From assembly GCF_900100085.1 (NCBI RefSeq), contig NZ_FNEJ01000003.1:62001-126000 (forward strand): DNA of 64,000 bases. The letters are read 5' to 3'. Source of the stretch: Salipiger marinus (GTDB taxonomy: Bacteria > Pseudomonadota > Alphaproteobacteria > Rhodobacterales > Rhodobacteraceae). How positions within the stretch are numbered: position 1 is the first letter of the stretch; each line of letters opens with the position of its first letter. Of the stretch, positions 1-11,958 are shown piece after piece. The position numbers were made by a program, and so were the translations under genes. Under the pieces are notes generated by a model. It worked only from the letters and a program-made list of their open reading frames with translations, searched no databases and was not told the origin of the DNA.

Positions 1-466
1 TAGATGCCCGATTCCGCCCGCGCCAGCGCCCGGCGGTTGATCTCCGTCGCATAGAACAGCGTGCGGTCGAACAGCCCCTCCTCGCGGAAAAGGATCGCCA
101 GCGAATACAGCTCCTCGCCATCGGCACAGCCCGCCACCCAGACCTTGAGCGAGGGAAAGGTGCGCAGATGCGGGATCACCTCGCGGCGCAGGGCAAGGAA
201 ATAGGACGGATCGCGGAACATCTCGCTGACCTGCACGGTCATCGCGTCGATGATCTCGGGCAGGACGTCCGGATCATGCAGCAGGCGCTTCTGCAGATCC
301 GACAGCGTCTCGCAGTCCAGCCGTTCCCGCGCCAGATCGGCGCGGCGCAGCAGCGAGGAGCGCGAATAGGACCGAAAGTCGTAGTGATGGCGCCGGTGCA
401 GCGCCTCGAGGAACAGATCCAGCTCGATCCCCTCGGCGGTGCCGACAGCGGGCAGCGGCGCGGCGG

Positions 467-470
<4 letters not shown>
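1..470 (-). CDS. CheR-type protein-glutamate methyltransferase (3' part outside window)
   Basis: SAM-dependent methyltransferase of the CheR family, which methylates glutamates on chemoreceptors. About 156 residues are visible and the C-terminus lies beyond the window edge. The CheR N-terminal helical domain is recognisable (HYDFRSYSRSSLLRRA near residue 30), followed by VSEMFRDPSYF near 82 and the SAM-binding stretch KVWVAGCADGEELYSLAI near 110-128. The ATG at 470 overlaps the stop of the upstream hybrid kinase as ATGA, so the two are translationally coupled. Inference: the kinase and this methyltransferase belong to one chemosensory-like or surface-behaviour pathway rather than a standard che operon, because no cheA or cheW is seen nearby. 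Confidence 0.9.
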
Positions 471-3562
<3,092 letters not shown>

Positions 3563-3822
3563 GCGCGCTCCTGCCTGTCCCGGTGCCGTCCGGCTGGGTA
3601 TCCGCGATTTGGTCGGCCCCTGCCAGCCCCGCAACTGCCCGTTGCCGCAGCGGATCCCCACGCTCTGCACGGAACGACACCGCAGGCGAAACGCGACAGC
3701 GCCGCCAAGGTTCCGCCCGCCGTGACATTTTTTCCAGACTCCCCCGCGCGGGCATGGGGGTTCCGGCTCGCCAACCGGGCATAGCTGCCCTAGATGTAGC
3801 GCGGACCCAGCTGGCCGGACCC
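3563..3822. other. Divergent intergenic region, kinase / Rrf2 gene
   Basis: 260 bases between two divergent genes. It must carry both promoters. I see no convincing palindrome, RNA gene or extra coding region in it. Confidence 0.4.
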
Positions 3823-4308
3823 ATGATCACCTACAAGACCAAATACGCGCTCAAAGCCCTGATGGTGCTCGCCGACCAGAAGGCGCAGGACGGCGACGCC
3901 CTGCGCATCGAGGAGGTGGCGGCGCGGTCCGGCGCGCCCAAGCGGTTTCTGGAACATATCCTGCTTGATCTGAAACGCGCGGGCCTGATCGGCAGCCGCC
4001 GCGGACGCCATGGCGGATACGAGCTGATCAAGGAGGCGCGGCGCATCTCGCTGGCCGAGGTGCTGCGGCTCATCGACGGGCCGATGGCGCCGCTGCCCTG
4101 TCTGTCGCGCAAGGCCTATCAGCGCTGCGAGGATTGCACCGACGAGGAAACCTGCCGGGTGCGGGCGGTGTTCGGCGGGTTCTACGCCACCTATCTGCTG
4201 ATGATCGAAAGCCTGACGCTGGCCGACCTGCAAAAAGACACATCCCCGCTGGAGCGGTTCGGGCTGACCGAACACGATCCCGACCCCGAACCGGCGGCGG
4301 AGGACTGA
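3823..4308 (+). CDS. Rrf2-family transcriptional regulator with cysteine cluster
   Basis: Winged-helix regulator of the Rrf2 family, 161 residues, starting MITYKTKYALKALMVLA, a typical Rrf2 N-terminus. The recognition region includes AARSGAPKRFLEHILLDLKRAGL and RGRHGGYEL. Four cysteines follow at about residues 91-108 with spacing C-x8-C-x2-C-x5-C (in PCLSRKAYQRCEDC and DEETC). In the family such clusters usually bind an Fe-S centre that senses iron, NO or redox state. The ATG at 3823 is chosen because the family signature begins there. It is divergent from the hybrid kinase and ends 30 bases from the convergent SLC13 gene. The regulon is not deducible. Confidence 0.88.
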   Translation: MITYKTKYALKALMVLADQKAQDGDALRIEEVAARSGAPKRFLEHILLDLKRAGLIGSRRGRHGGYELIKEARRISLAEVLRLIDGPMAPLPCLSRKAYQRCEDCTDEETCRVRAVFGGFYATYLLMIESLTLADLQKDTSPLERFGLTEHDPDPEPAAED

Positions 4309-4338
4309 CGCCACCTGCCGCCGGCTGGACCCTCCCGG

Positions 4339-6114
4339 TCAGAACGGGAAGAACAGCGGCAGCACCAGCACCGCCACCACCGCAAAGATCACGTTCAGCG
4401 GCAGGCCCACCCGCAGGAAATCGCTGAACCTGTAGCCCCCGGCGCTATAGACGAAGGTGTTGGTCTGATAGCCGATCGGCGTGGCGAAGCTGGCCGAGGC
4501 GGCAAACATCACCGCCATGATGAAGGGGCGCGGGTCATATCCCAGCTGCTGCGCCAGCCCGATGGCGATGGGGCCGATCAGCACCGCCACCGCGTTGTTC
4601 GACACCATCTCGGTCAGGGTGGAGGTCAGCACATAGATCACCGCAAGGATCGCGAGCGGCCCCAGATCGCCCACCGCCGCCACGACCGCCGTCACGATCA
4701 TCGCCGCCGCCCCCGACTGTTCCAGCCCCATGCTCAGCCCCAGCATGCCGAAGATCAGGAACAGGATGCGCCAGTCGATGGCATCAAAAGCCTCGGCGGG
4801 ATCGACGCAGCGCGTCAGCATCACCAGCACCGCGCCGATCAGCGACAGGCCAGCGATGGGCAGCACCTCGAAGGCCGACAGGATCACCACGGCAAGGATG
4901 ACCGCAATGGCGATGGGGGCCTTCCTGCGGCGCAGCGGCTGCTCGCTGGGGGCGGTCAGGTTGACGATGCCGCCATCCTCCACCAGCCGCCGCAGCCCTT
5001 CGGCGGGGCCTTCCAGCAGCAGCGTGTCGGCAAAGTTCAGCCGCATGTCGGGCAGATCCTGCGACAGGTTCTGCCCCTGCCGGTGCACCGCCATCAGATA
5101 GACGCCATATTTGCGCCGCAGCTTCAGGTCGCGGATGGGCCGCCCGCGCAGATGCGAATTCGGGCCGACGCTGGCCTCCATGGTCAGGGTGCGGTCGGCG
5201 GTCACCGGCTCCAGCCCGCGCTCCTCCATGTCGTGAAAGACGATCTCGCCGCTGTCTTTCAGCCCGAGGATCTCGCCCGGATCGGTGCGGATCACCACCC
5301 GGTCGCCCGCCGCCAGCACCAGCGAAGGCAGGCTGCGGCGCAGCGACTCCTCGCCACGCAGCACGTCAAGGATCTGCGCGCTGGCAGAGTTCAGCGGCAG
5401 GTCGCGCACGCCCTTGCCGATCAGCCGGGAATCATGCGGGATCAGCAGCCGGGCCAGAAACTTGCGCTTGCCGCCCTGCCCCAGCAAGGAGGCCAGCGAG
5501 GCGCGGTCGGGCAGCAGGAACCGCCCCGCCAGCACCATGTAGACCAGCCCCACCGCGGCAAAGACCAGCCCCGGCAGCGTCATCTCGAACATGGTGATGG
5601 GCGGCTGGCCCGCATCCCGCGCCACCCCGCTCATCAGGATGTTGGTGGAGGTGCCCACCAACGTCAGCGTGCCGCCAAAGATCGCGGCGAAGGACAACGG
5701 GATCAGCAGCCGCGACGGCGCCACCCCCACCGATCCCGCCAGCGCGATCATGATCGGCGTCAGCAGGATCACCACCGGCGTGTTGTTCATGAAGGCCGAG
5801 GCCGCCATGGTGCCCAGCATCATGAAGGTGATGGTGCGCAGGAAGGATCCGCGCGCCAGCCGCCGCAGCGCGTCGCCCACCAGATCCAGCACGCCGGTGC
5901 GTTCCAGCGCGGCGGAGATGATGAACATCATCGCGATGGTGATGGGCGCGGAATTGCCGAAGACGGTCAGGAAATCGGCGGTCTCCAGCACGCCGGTGCC
6001 GATCAGCACCGCAGGGGCGGCCAGCGCCACCACCTCCGGCGGATAGGTCTCCCGGAAGAAGCTCAGGAACACGATCCCAAGCAGCCCCAGCACAAGAATC
6101 TGGTCGAAGGTCAT
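4339..6114 (-). CDS. SLC13-family permease with RCK_C (TrkA-C) domains
   Basis: Inner-membrane permease, 591 residues, of the divalent anion:sodium symporter (SLC13/CitT) type. Two hydrophobic halves (about 1-190 and 395-590) flank a soluble middle segment with two TrkA-C-like domains, recognisable from GKGVRDLPLN, GDRVVIRTDP and the second repeat RGRPIRDLKLRRKYGVYLMAV. Membrane motifs NNTPVVILLTP and NNAVAVLIGP occupy equivalent positions in the two halves, as in the family. The ATG at 6114 is preferred because GGAG lies 8 bases upstream; an in-frame GTG at 6123 overlaps that site. Substrate (sulfate, dicarboxylate or other anion) cannot be decided. Confidence 0.88.
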   Translation of the reverse strand: MTFDQILVLGLLGIVFLSFFRETYPPEVVALAAPAVLIGTGVLETADFLTVFGNSAPITIAMMFIISAALERTGVLDLVGDALRRLARGSFLRTITFMMLGTMAASAFMNNTPVVILLTPIMIALAGSVGVAPSRLLIPLSFAAIFGGTLTLVGTSTNILMSGVARDAGQPPITMFEMTLPGLVFAAVGLVYMVLAGRFLLPDRASLASLLGQGGKRKFLARLLIPHDSRLIGKGVRDLPLNSASAQILDVLRGEESLRRSLPSLVLAAGDRVVIRTDPGEILGLKDSGEIVFHDMEERGLEPVTADRTLTMEASVGPNSHLRGRPIRDLKLRRKYGVYLMAVHRQGQNLSQDLPDMRLNFADTLLLEGPAEGLRRLVEDGGIVNLTAPSEQPLRRRKAPIAIAVILAVVILSAFEVLPIAGLSLIGAVLVMLTRCVDPAEAFDAIDWRILFLIFGMLGLSMGLEQSGAAAMIVTAVVAAVGDLGPLAILAVIYVLTSTLTEMVSNNAVAVLIGPIAIGLAQQLGYDPRPFIMAVMFAASASFATPIGYQTNTFVYSAGGYRFSDFLRVGLPLNVIFAVVAVLVLPLFFPF

Positions 6115-6239
6115 CACGCGCACTCCGCTAAAGCCGGGTCTTGCCCGCTAATCACGTAATAGACGATCAACTCAGTCGTTTTTACAAGCGCAATCCGCCA
6201 CAAGCCTCGGACCAGCGGCGAAACCGCCCTTTAAAACAG

Positions 6240-6273
6240 CAAAAACCCGCCCCGGCGGCAGCCAGAGGCGGGT
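6240..6273 (-). terminator. Intrinsic terminator after murD
   Basis: On the minus strand ACCCGCC-type arms (6267-6273 with 6245-6251) form a 7-bp GC stem, followed by TTTTT. It lies about 25 bases past the murD stop and separates the cell-wall cluster from the SLC13 gene. Confidence 0.8.
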
Positions 6274-6296
6274 CAGCGCGTGCAGAACAGCCGGGA

Positions 6297-7700
6297 TCAG
6301 AGACCGAGCAGCCCCCGCACCCGTGCGGCAAAATCCTCGCCGCGCTTCTCGAAGCTGTCATACTGGTCAAAGCTCGCCGCCGCGGGGGCCAGCAGCACCA
6401 CCTCGCCCGGCTGCGCCTCGGCATGGGCGCGGGCCACCGCCTGTTCCATGGTGGTGCAGATCTCCGCCTCCACCCCGGGCAGGCCAAGCGCAAACCCCGC
6501 CGCCTCGCGCCCGATGACATAGGCCTTGGTCACATGCGCCAGACCCGGCGCCAGACCGGTGAGCCCGCCCTCCTTCATCAGCCCGCCGCAGATCCAGCGG
6601 ATGTTGCCGAAGGCCAGCAGCGCCTTCACGGCAGCGTCCACATTGGTGGCCTTGCTGTCATTGACCCATGTGATGCCGCCCGCCTCGGCGATGATCTGGC
6701 TGCGATGCGGCAGACCCTCGAAGCTGTGAAAGGCCGCCTCCACCTCGCGCGGGGCCAGCCCCAGCGCGCGGGTGGCGGCATAGGCGGCGCAGGCGTTCTG
6801 GTGGTTATGGGCGCCCGGCAGGCCGCGCACCGGACGCAGGTCGATGGAGGCCACCTGCCGCCCCTTGCGCCATTCGGTCAGAAAACCCTTGCGCGCAAAG
6901 ACATGCCAGCCCGGCCCCGCCAGCTTCGTCCCCGAGGAGATGCGGATCACGCGGTCATCGGTCGGCCCTTCGGCCAGCTGGTTGGCCAGATAGCGGCCCT
7001 CGTTCTCGTCCACTCCGATCACGCAGCGGTCCGGCCCGCCTTCGGCAAAGAGCCGCCGCTTGGCGGCGAAATAGCCGCCCATCCCGCCATGCCGGTCCAG
7101 ATGATCGGGCGAAAGATTGGTGAACACCGCCACGTCCGGGGTCAGCGCCCGCGCCAGATCGGTCTGGTAGGAGGACAGCTCCAGCACCACCACGCCGCCA
7201 TCCTCGGGCGGCTCGATATCCAGCACGCCGCGCCCGATATTGCCCGCAAGCTGGCTTTCGCGCCCGGAACTGGTCAGGATGTGATGGATCAGCGCCGAGG
7301 TGGTGGATTTGCCGTTGGATCCGGTCACCGTCACCACGCGCGGCGGGCTGTCGAAGCTGTCCCAGCCCTCGCCCCCCAGCGCACGGAAGAACAGCCCGAT
7401 GTCATTATCCACCGGCACCCCCGCCGTCCATGCCGCGGCAACAACCGGGTTGGGGCTGGGGTAAAGATGCGGAATGCCGGGGCTCACCACCAGCCAGTCG
7501 ACACCGTCGAACCCGCCCTCGCGGGCCAGATCGCGCGCCACGAAGCCCTCGGCCTCGGCCCGCGCCCGCGCCTCGGGATTGTCGTCCCAGACCAGCACAT
7601 CCGCCTCGCCCGCGCGCAGCGCCCGCGCCGCCGAAAGGCCGGACCGCCCCAGCCCCAGCACCGCGACCACGCGTCCTTCAAACCCGCTGACCGGAATCAT
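6297..7700 (-). CDS. murD: UDP-N-acetylmuramoylalanine--D-glutamate ligase
   Basis: Cytoplasmic peptidoglycan precursor ligase adding D-glutamate to UDP-MurNAc-L-alanine at ATP cost. It has 467 residues, the usual MurD length. The N-terminal nucleotide-binding motif [17 protein letters not shown], the ATP loop [13 protein letters not shown] (about 118-131) and the MurD signature [11 protein letters not shown] (about 320) are present. AGGAGG lies 7 bases before the ATG. It is the last cell-wall gene of the cluster here and is followed directly by a terminator. Confidence 0.97.
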   Translation of the reverse strand: MIPVSGFEGRVVAVLGLGRSGLSAARALRAGEADVLVWDDNPEARARAEAEGFVARDLAREGGFDGVDWLVVSPGIPHLYPSPNPVVAAAWTAGVPVDNDIGLFFRALGGEGWDSFDSPPRVVTVTGSNGKSTTSALIHHILTSSGRESQLAGNIGRGVLDIEPPEDGGVVVLELSSYQTDLARALTPDVAVFTNLSPDHLDRHGGMGGYFAAKRRLFAEGGPDRCVIGVDENEGRYLANQLAEGPTDDRVIRISSGTKLAGPGWHVFARKGFLTEWRKGRQVASIDLRPVRGLPGAHNHQNACAAYAATRALGLAPREVEAAFHSFEGLPHRSQIIAEAGGITWVNDSKATNVDAAVKALLAFGNIRWICGGLMKEGGLTGLAPGLAHVTKAYVIGREAAGFALGLPGVEAEICTTMEQAVARAHAEAQPGEVVLLAPAAASFDQYDSFEKRGEDFAARVRGLLGL

Positions 7701-7820
7701 GCCAAAGCCTCCTTCTGCGCCTGTTACCCCAGCGCTACCGGATCCCGCCCGCCAAGGCCAGAGAGCGCCCCATCCTCGGCCCCGTCAGCGCTCGGGCTTC
7801 CCGTCCCAGCCCCGCTCCCG

Positions 7821-7880
7821 CCTTCTTCTGACCAAAAATATCCCGGGGGTCCGGGGGCAGCGCCCCCGGCCCGCGCTCAG
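7821..7880 (-). repeat. Dispersed intergenic palindromic repeat, type A copy 1
   Basis: Contains AAAAATATCCCGGGGG followed by a GC palindrome (CCGGGGGCAGCGCCCCCGG). It recurs in other gaps of this window (33851, 43041, 55078, 55133) in both orientations. Here it lies between mraY and murD, inside the minus-strand cluster. Confidence 0.75.
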
Positions 7881-7905
7881 CGCAGCATCACACCCGGCGC
7901 GGCGC

Positions 7906-8988
7906 TCAGCGCAGCTTCAGCGTGGCCAGCCCGATCAGCGCGAGGATCAGCGAAATGATCCAGAAGCGGATGACGATCTGCGGCTCGGCCCAGCCTTTTT
8001 TCTCGTAATGATGGTGGATCGGCGCCATCAGGAACACCCGCTTGCCGGTGCGCTTGAAATACAGCACCTGAATGATCACCGACAGCGCCTCGACCACAAA
8101 CAGCCCGCCGACGATGGCCAGCACGATCTCGTGCTTGGTGGCGACGGCGATCGCCCCCAGCGCGCCCCCCAGCGCCAGCGAGCCGGTATCGCCCATGAAC
8201 ACCGCCGCAGGCGGCGCGTTATACCACAGGAATCCCAGCCCCCCGCCGATCAGCCCGGCGGTGAAGATCAGGATCTCGCCGGTGCCGGGGACGTAATGCA
8301 CATCCAGATATTCGGTGAAATCGGTGCGCCCCACCGCATAGGCGATGATGCCCAGCGTGCCCGCGGCGATCATCACCGGCATGATGGCAAGCCCGTCAAG
8401 CCCGTCGGTCAGGTTCACCGCATTGGCCGCGCCCACGATGACGATCATCGCGAAGGGCACGAAGAACCAGCCCAGATACAGCAGCGCGTTCTTGAACACC
8501 GGAAAGGCCAGATAGCCGGTCAGCTCGTCAGGATGCAGCCATGCCGCCCACGCCCCGGCAATGCCCGCGATGGCAAAGCCCAGCAGCAGCCGCACCTTGC
8601 CCGACACCCCCGCCGAGGTCTGTTTCTTGACCTTGGCATAGTCATCGGCAAAGCCGATGGCGGCATAGCTTATGGTCACGAACAGGATCATCCAGACAAA
8701 GCCGGTATCAAGCCGCGCCCAGAGCAGGGTTGAGCTGAGCAGCGCGCCGACGATCAGCAGCCCGCCCATGGTGGGGGTGCCCGCCTTGAGGAAATGCCCC
8801 TCCGGCCCGTCGCTGCGGATCGGCTGGCCCTTGCCCTGACGGCGGCGCAGCACGTCGATCAGCGGTCGCCCGAAGATGAACCCGAACAGCAGTGCGGTCA
8901 GGAACGCGCCCCCGGCGCGGAAAGTGATGTAGCGGAACAGATTGAACAGATCGCCGCCATCACTGAGGCTCGTCAGCCAGTAGAGCAT
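7906..8988 (-). CDS. mraY: Phospho-N-acetylmuramoyl-pentapeptide-transferase
   Basis: Polytopic inner-membrane enzyme transferring phospho-MurNAc-pentapeptide to undecaprenyl phosphate, giving lipid I. It has 360 residues, typical of MraY. Motifs seen include [12 protein letters not shown] (about 69-80), [10 protein letters not shown] with the Asp pair (about 112), [13 protein letters not shown] (about 190) and [11 protein letters not shown] (about 264). It starts 18 bases after the murF stop and is followed by a 205-base gap holding a repeat before murD. Confidence 0.97.
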   Translation of the reverse strand: MLYWLTSLSDGGDLFNLFRYITFRAGGAFLTALLFGFIFGRPLIDVLRRRQGKGQPIRSDGPEGHFLKAGTPTMGGLLIVGALLSSTLLWARLDTGFVWMILFVTISYAAIGFADDYAKVKKQTSAGVSGKVRLLLGFAIAGIAGAWAAWLHPDELTGYLAFPVFKNALLYLGWFFVPFAMIVIVGAANAVNLTDGLDGLAIMPVMIAAGTLGIIAYAVGRTDFTEYLDVHYVPGTGEILIFTAGLIGGGLGFLWYNAPPAAVFMGDTGSLALGGALGAIAVATKHEIVLAIVGGLFVVEALSVIIQVLYFKRTGKRVFLMAPIHHHYEKKGWAEPQIVIRFWIISLILALIGLATLKLR

Positions 8989-9006
8989 ATGCCCGGTCCT
9001 TCGGTC

Positions 9007-10428
9007 TCAAACGGTCGCGGGGCCATGGCCCATTTTCCGGATCGCGTCAACCACGCGGCCCAGCCCCATGGACAGCGACCCCTTCACCAGCACCACGTCG
9101 CCCGCATCCAGATCATGCGCCACGCGGGCCGCCATGCTGGCGCTGTCCTCGCACCAGTGGCCGCGCTGCCGCTCTGGCAGGCTGCGCCACAGCTCGCGCA
9201 TCAAGGGGCCCACGCAATGCACGATGTCGATGCGCTCCATGCCGGGCCGGGTGGCCAGCGCGCGGTGCAGCGCCTGTTCCTCGCGGCCCAGTTCTTTCAT
9301 GTCGCCCAGATAGGCGATCCTCCGCCCATGGCTGACCCGGCCCAGCCCGTCCTTGGGTCGCGCCCCCGCCAGCACCTCCAGCGCCGCCCCCAGCGAGGCG
9401 GGGTTGGCGTTATAGGCGTCGTCGATCAGATCAAGCGTCAGATGCGGTTCGACCTTGTCCAGCACGATGACCTCGCGCAGGCCGCGCCCGGCGCCCGCCT
9501 GCCACTGCCCCAGCGCGGTGACGGCCAGCGCCCGGTCCAGCCCCAGCGCATGGGTCACGGCGAGCACGCCCATGGCGTTGATGGCGAAATGCCGCCCCGG
9601 CACCGCCACCTTGTAAAGCACCGGCGTGCGCCATGCCCGCCCGCGCGCAACGGTGGCGGCATCGCAGACCGTCACCTCCTCGACGCGGTGGTGGTTGTGC
9701 GGCGCCTCGCCGAATTCGATGACCTGTGCGGCATGGGATGCGGCGCTGCGCAGGATCGGCGTCACCGGCAGATCGCCGTTGATGATCGCCACGCCCCCCG
9801 GCTCCAGCCCCTCGAAGATCGCGGCCTTTTCGCGGGCGATGCCCTCAAGGCTGTCGAAGGCGGCCAGATGCGCGGCGGCGACGATGGTCACCATGGCCAC
9901 ATGGGGCCGGGCCATGCGCGACAGCGGCGCGATTTCGCCGGGATGGTTCATGCCGATCTCGATCACGGCAAAATCCACCTCCCGCGGCATCCGCGCCAGC
10001 GTCAGCGGCACGCCCCAGTGGTTGTTGTAGCTTTTTTCGGCAGCATGGACCGAGCCCTGCCCGCCCAGAACCGAGCGCAGCATCTCCTTGGTGGAGGTCT
10101 TGCCGACCGAGCCCGTCACCGCCACCACGCGCGCGCGGCTGCGGGCGCGGGCGGCGCGTCCCAGCGCCTCCAGCCCCGCCTGCACATCCGGCACCAGCAG
10201 CAGCCGGGCCGGATCCACGCCCTCAGGAATGCGGCTGACGAGGGCTGCGGCAGCGCCCTTCTCCAGCGCCTGCGCCACAAAATCATGGCCGTCGCGCGCG
10301 GCCTGCAGCGCCACGAACAGATCGCCCGGCTCCAGCGTGCGGGTGTCGATGGACACGCCCCGCGCCTGCCAGTCGCCCGCCACGGTGCCGCCTGTCGCGG
10401 CAGAAGCCTCGGCTGCCGTCCAGAGCAT
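9007..10428 (-). CDS. murF: UDP-N-acetylmuramoyl-tripeptide--D-alanyl-D-alanine ligase
   Basis: Adds D-Ala-D-Ala to the UDP-MurNAc-tripeptide. It has 473 residues with ATP loop VTGSVGKTSTKEML (about 107-120), the YNNHWGVPLTL segment and the Mur C-terminal motif DDAYNANPASL. An in-frame GTG (10431) and an ATG (10428) both overlap the murE stop. The ATG is chosen because GGAGGGG sits 6 bases upstream, making a TGATG junction with murE. Confidence 0.96.
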   Translation of the reverse strand: MLWTAAEASAATGGTVAGDWQARGVSIDTRTLEPGDLFVALQAARDGHDFVAQALEKGAAAALVSRIPEGVDPARLLLVPDVQAGLEALGRAARARSRARVVAVTGSVGKTSTKEMLRSVLGGQGSVHAAEKSYNNHWGVPLTLARMPREVDFAVIEIGMNHPGEIAPLSRMARPHVAMVTIVAAAHLAAFDSLEGIAREKAAIFEGLEPGGVAIINGDLPVTPILRSAASHAAQVIEFGEAPHNHHRVEEVTVCDAATVARGRAWRTPVLYKVAVPGRHFAINAMGVLAVTHALGLDRALAVTALGQWQAGAGRGLREVIVLDKVEPHLTLDLIDDAYNANPASLGAALEVLAGARPKDGLGRVSHGRRIAYLGDMKELGREEQALHRALATRPGMERIDIVHCVGPLMRELWRSLPERQRGHWCEDSASMAARVAHDLDAGDVVLVKGSLSMGLGRVVDAIRKMGHGPATV

Positions 10429-11909
10429 CACAGACCCCTCCCATCAAGTGCCGCCACGGCAAGGCTCGCCTGTTCCACATCGTCAAAGGGATAGACCGTG
10501 TCGCCGACGATCTGCCCGGTCTCGTGGCCCTTGCCGCAGATCATCAGCGCATCCCCCGGCGCCAGCGCGTCGACGCCGCGCAGGATCGCCTCGGCGCGGT
10601 CGCCGATTTCGGTGGCGCCCGGCGCCCCCGCCAGCACCTGCGCACGGATCGCCGCCGGATCCTCGGACCGGGGATTGTCGTCGCTGACGATGACCATATC
10701 CGCATGGGCCAAGGCCGCCGCCCCCATCAGCGGGCGCTTGCCCGGATCGCGGTCGCCGCCCGCGCCGATGATGGCGATGAGCCGCCCCATCACATGCGGG
10801 CGCAGCGCGCGCAGCGCCGTGGCCACCGCATCGGGAGTATGGGCAAAATCCACATAGACCGCCGCGCCATTGTCCCGGCTCGCGGCCAGCTGCATGCGCC
10901 CGCGCACCGTCTCCAGCCGTTCCAGCGCGCGGAAGACCGGTGCGGGCTCGGCGCCGCAAGCCAGCGCCAGCCCCGCCGCCAGCGTGGCGTTCTGGCCCTG
11001 AAACCCGCCGATCAGCCCCAGCCGCAGCTGCTGTACGGCGCCGCGCCATGACAGGCGCAGGATCTGGCCGGTGGCGTCGAAGCGTTGCCCCAGAATGCGC
11101 AGATCCGCGCCATGGGTTTCGCCGACGCTGATCGTGTTCTGCCCGCGTGCCCGCGCGATGGCCAGCATGTCGATGCCGCGCGCATCGTCCAGATTGATGA
11201 CCGCCGTGCCATCCTCGGGCAGCACCCGGGCAAAAAGCCCGGCCTTGGCGGCAAAATATTCCTCGAAATCCGCATGATAATCGAGGTGATCCTGCGTGAA
11301 ATTGGTAAAGCCCGCCGCCCGGATCTGCACCCCGTCCAGCCGCCGCTGGTCCAGCCCGTGGCTCGAGGCTTCCATCACGCCATGATCGACGCCGGAGCGC
11401 GCGGCATCAGCCAGCGCGCGGTGCAGGGTCAGCGGATCGGGGGTGGTGTGTTTCAGCGGCGCCTGCCAGTCGCCCTCGATCCCGGTGGTGCCAAGGTTGA
11501 TGGCGCGGAAGCCCAGTTCCTGCCAGATGCGGCGCAGGAAGGTGGCGACGCTGGTCTTGCCGTTGGTGCCGGTCACCGCCACCATCGTGGCGGGCTGCGC
11601 GCCGAACCACAGCGCCGCGGCATAGGCCAAGGCCGCGCGCGGCTCTGCCGCCACGATCAGCGCGGCCTCGCTGCCCGCCAGCGCCTCGGCGGCGAGGGCC
11701 GCCCCTTCGGCATCGGTCAGCACCGCGGCCGCCCCCCGCTCCAGTGCCGTGGCGATGAAGCGCGCGCCATGCACGCGGGTGCCGGGAAGCGCTGCGAACA
11801 GATGGCCCTGTGCCACCTCGCGGCTGTCCAGCGACAGGCCGGTGACGCGGGCCTCGCGTCCGCCCCGTGCGGTCAATCCCAGATCGGTCAGGCTCTTGCC
11901 TTCGCCCAT
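10428..11909 (-). CDS. murE: UDP-N-acetylmuramoyl-tripeptide synthetase (meso-diaminopimelate adding)
   Basis: Adds the third peptide residue to UDP-MurNAc-dipeptide. It has 493 residues, with ATP loop VTGTNGKTSVATFL and the DNPR motif (in SDDNPRSEDP, about 400) that marks meso-diaminopimelate specificity in Gram-negative MurE. The ATG at 11909 is preferred over an upstream GTG (11915) because AAGGGG is then 6 bases away. It overlaps murF and lies about 50 bases after ftsI. Confidence 0.96.
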   Translation of the reverse strand: MGEGKSLTDLGLTARGGREARVTGLSLDSREVAQGHLFAALPGTRVHGARFIATALERGAAAVLTDAEGAALAAEALAGSEAALIVAAEPRAALAYAAALWFGAQPATMVAVTGTNGKTSVATFLRRIWQELGFRAINLGTTGIEGDWQAPLKHTTPDPLTLHRALADAARSGVDHGVMEASSHGLDQRRLDGVQIRAAGFTNFTQDHLDYHADFEEYFAAKAGLFARVLPEDGTAVINLDDARGIDMLAIARARGQNTISVGETHGADLRILGQRFDATGQILRLSWRGAVQQLRLGLIGGFQGQNATLAAGLALACGAEPAPVFRALERLETVRGRMQLAASRDNGAAVYVDFAHTPDAVATALRALRPHVMGRLIAIIGAGGDRDPGKRPLMGAAALAHADMVIVSDDNPRSEDPAAIRAQVLAGAPGATEIGDRAEAILRGVDALAPGDALMICGKGHETGQIVGDTVYPFDDVEQASLAVAALDGRGL

Positions 11910-11958
11910 GACCACCCCTTCGTTCCTTTGGATCCTGCGCTGCCACGCCGGGGCGGGG